Positions 63,375-64,000 of a stretch of DNA of 64,000 bases are shown here, one piece after another. This stretch comes from Gammaproteobacteria bacterium. GTDB lineage: Bacteria; Pseudomonadota; Gammaproteobacteria; Eutrophobiales; Eutrophobiaceae. A model generated the notes under the pieces. The model searched no databases, was not told where the DNA came from, and was given only the letters and a program-made list of their open reading frames with translations. The stretch lies in the NCBI GenBank assembly GCA_026710545.1, contig JAPOQU010000061.1, forward strand, positions 1-64,000. Reading direction: 5' to 3'. The position numbers and the translations under genes are program-made. Within the stretch, counting starts at the first letter, position 1. Each line of letters begins with the position of its first letter.

Positions 63375-64000
63375 CACAGCATTTTTTTTGCCAGCAGCTT
63401 CTTGGTTTCTGCTATGGCTTTGGCAGGGTTCAGGCCCTTCGGACAGGTATTCGTGCAATTCATGATCGTGTGGCAGCGATACAGGCTGAACGGGTCTTGT
63501 AATTCATCCAGCCGCGTCTCCGTATTTTCGTCCCGGCTGTCGATGATCCAGCGGTAGGCCTGCAATAATATTGCCGGGCCCAGGTAACGATCGCTGTTCC
63601 ACCAGTAACTCGGGCAGGAGGTGGAGCAGCAGGCACAGAGGATGCATTCGTACAGGCCGTCGAGTTTTTCCCGGTCTACCTTGGACTGCACGCGTTCACT
63701 GTCTTCCGGGGGAGTGGAACCGGTTTGCATCCAGGGCTTGATGGCGGCGTACTGCGCATAAAAGTGGCTCAGATCAGGGACCAGGTCCTTGACGACCTGG
63801 GTGTGGGGCAGGGGATAGACCTTGATGTCAGACCTGATATCACTGATGACCCTGGTGCAGGCCAGCGTGTTGACGCCGTCGATATTCATGGCGCAGGAAC
63901 CGCAGATGCCCTCCCGGCAGGAGCGGCGGAAGGTCAGGGTCGAGTCGATTTCATTCTTGATATGGATCAGCGCATCCAGCACCATCTGGCCGCACTTGTC
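63374..64000 (-). CDS. sdhB: Succinate dehydrogenase iron-sulfur subunit, partial
   Basis: The last 208 residues of SdhB; the start lies beyond the window end (E. coli SdhB has 238, so about 30 are missing). The 2Fe-2S cysteines are in [20 protein letters not shown] then LACT; the 4Fe-4S and 3Fe-4S sites are in [17 protein letters not shown] and [20 protein letters not shown]. It passes electrons from SdhA to quinone at the inner membrane. Confidence 0.97.
   Translation of the reverse strand, partial: DKCGQMVLDALIHIKNEIDSTLTFRRSCREGICGSCAMNIDGVNTLACTRVISDIRSDIKVYPLPHTQVVKDLVPDLSHFYAQYAAIKPWMQTGSTPPEDSERVQSKVDREKLDGLYECILCACCSTSCPSYWWNSDRYLGPAILLQAYRWIIDSRDENTETRLDELQDPFSLYRCHTIMNCTNTCPKGLNPAKAIAETKKLLAKKML

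Overview
The window reads as a chromosomal segment of a gammaproteobacterium, probably an uncultured or environmental one; I cannot place it below class. The class call rests on gene order: tig-clpP-clpX-lon followed by tRNA-Val, tRNA-Asp and ppiD; sdhB-sdhE-ygfZ; corB/ypjD divergent from ffh; a yejABEF-type transporter; fabI next to ppiD. Most core genes look G+C-rich. The left 7 kb and scattered islets are more A+T-rich and look acquired.

Layout. 1-7 kb is an accessory island bounded and littered by insertion-sequence remnants (IS21-like end repeats, an IS256 transposase fragment, two IS3 fragments). It carries an overlapping three-gene set (a protein with a PD-(D/E)XK-like motif and a SEC-C tail, a small IEVK protein, and a protein joining a C2H2 zinc finger to an acetyltransferase-like domain), a broken membrane-protein gene and an HNH nuclease gene. 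7-12 kb has a histidine-kinase-like ATPase regulator divergent from a dehalogenase-type hydrolase across a duplicated operator array, then two flavoprotein genes. 12-15.3 kb (minus strand) is a slipin/NfeD operon with a methyltransferase and a membrane protein. 15.9-25 kb is the protein-quality-control cluster (trigger factor, ClpP, ClpX, Lon, PpiD) with three tRNA genes and a thioredoxin-fold gene whose in-frame TGA sits at a redox-cysteine position: a probable selenoprotein.

25-43 kb carries a dicarboxylate symporter, FabI, two oligopeptide ABC systems (oppABC-like and yejABEF-like, with two dual-ATPase genes) and modABC for molybdate. 43-47 kb has RidA, two small domain-of-unknown-function genes (one broken), a ParE-type toxin-antitoxin pair, glutathione reductase and a TVP38 protein. 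47-55 kb has a uracil/xanthine-type permease fused to a degenerate ATPase domain, CorB, YpjD, Ffh, DsbB and a YheT-type hydrolase. 55-62.3 kb is a restriction-modification islet: a HigA-like gene, a beta-class (type III-like) methyltransferase, a HigB/HigA-type pair and a DEGH helicase-nuclease. The window ends in ygfZ, sdhE and a partial sdhB.

Between about 27 and 52 kb many intergenic spaces are filled by one family of inverted repeats (core CCGCAGATTACGCAGATT). The arms sit within a few bases of start or stop codons and in places supply the last codons of a gene. One pair encloses a truncated GxxExxY-family gene. Other palindromic families are also present. No stretch over 300 bp lacks an annotated feature; the longest gene-poor ones are 6661-7013 (an IS3 fragment, otherwise nothing recognised) and 50694-50956 (two palindromic elements).
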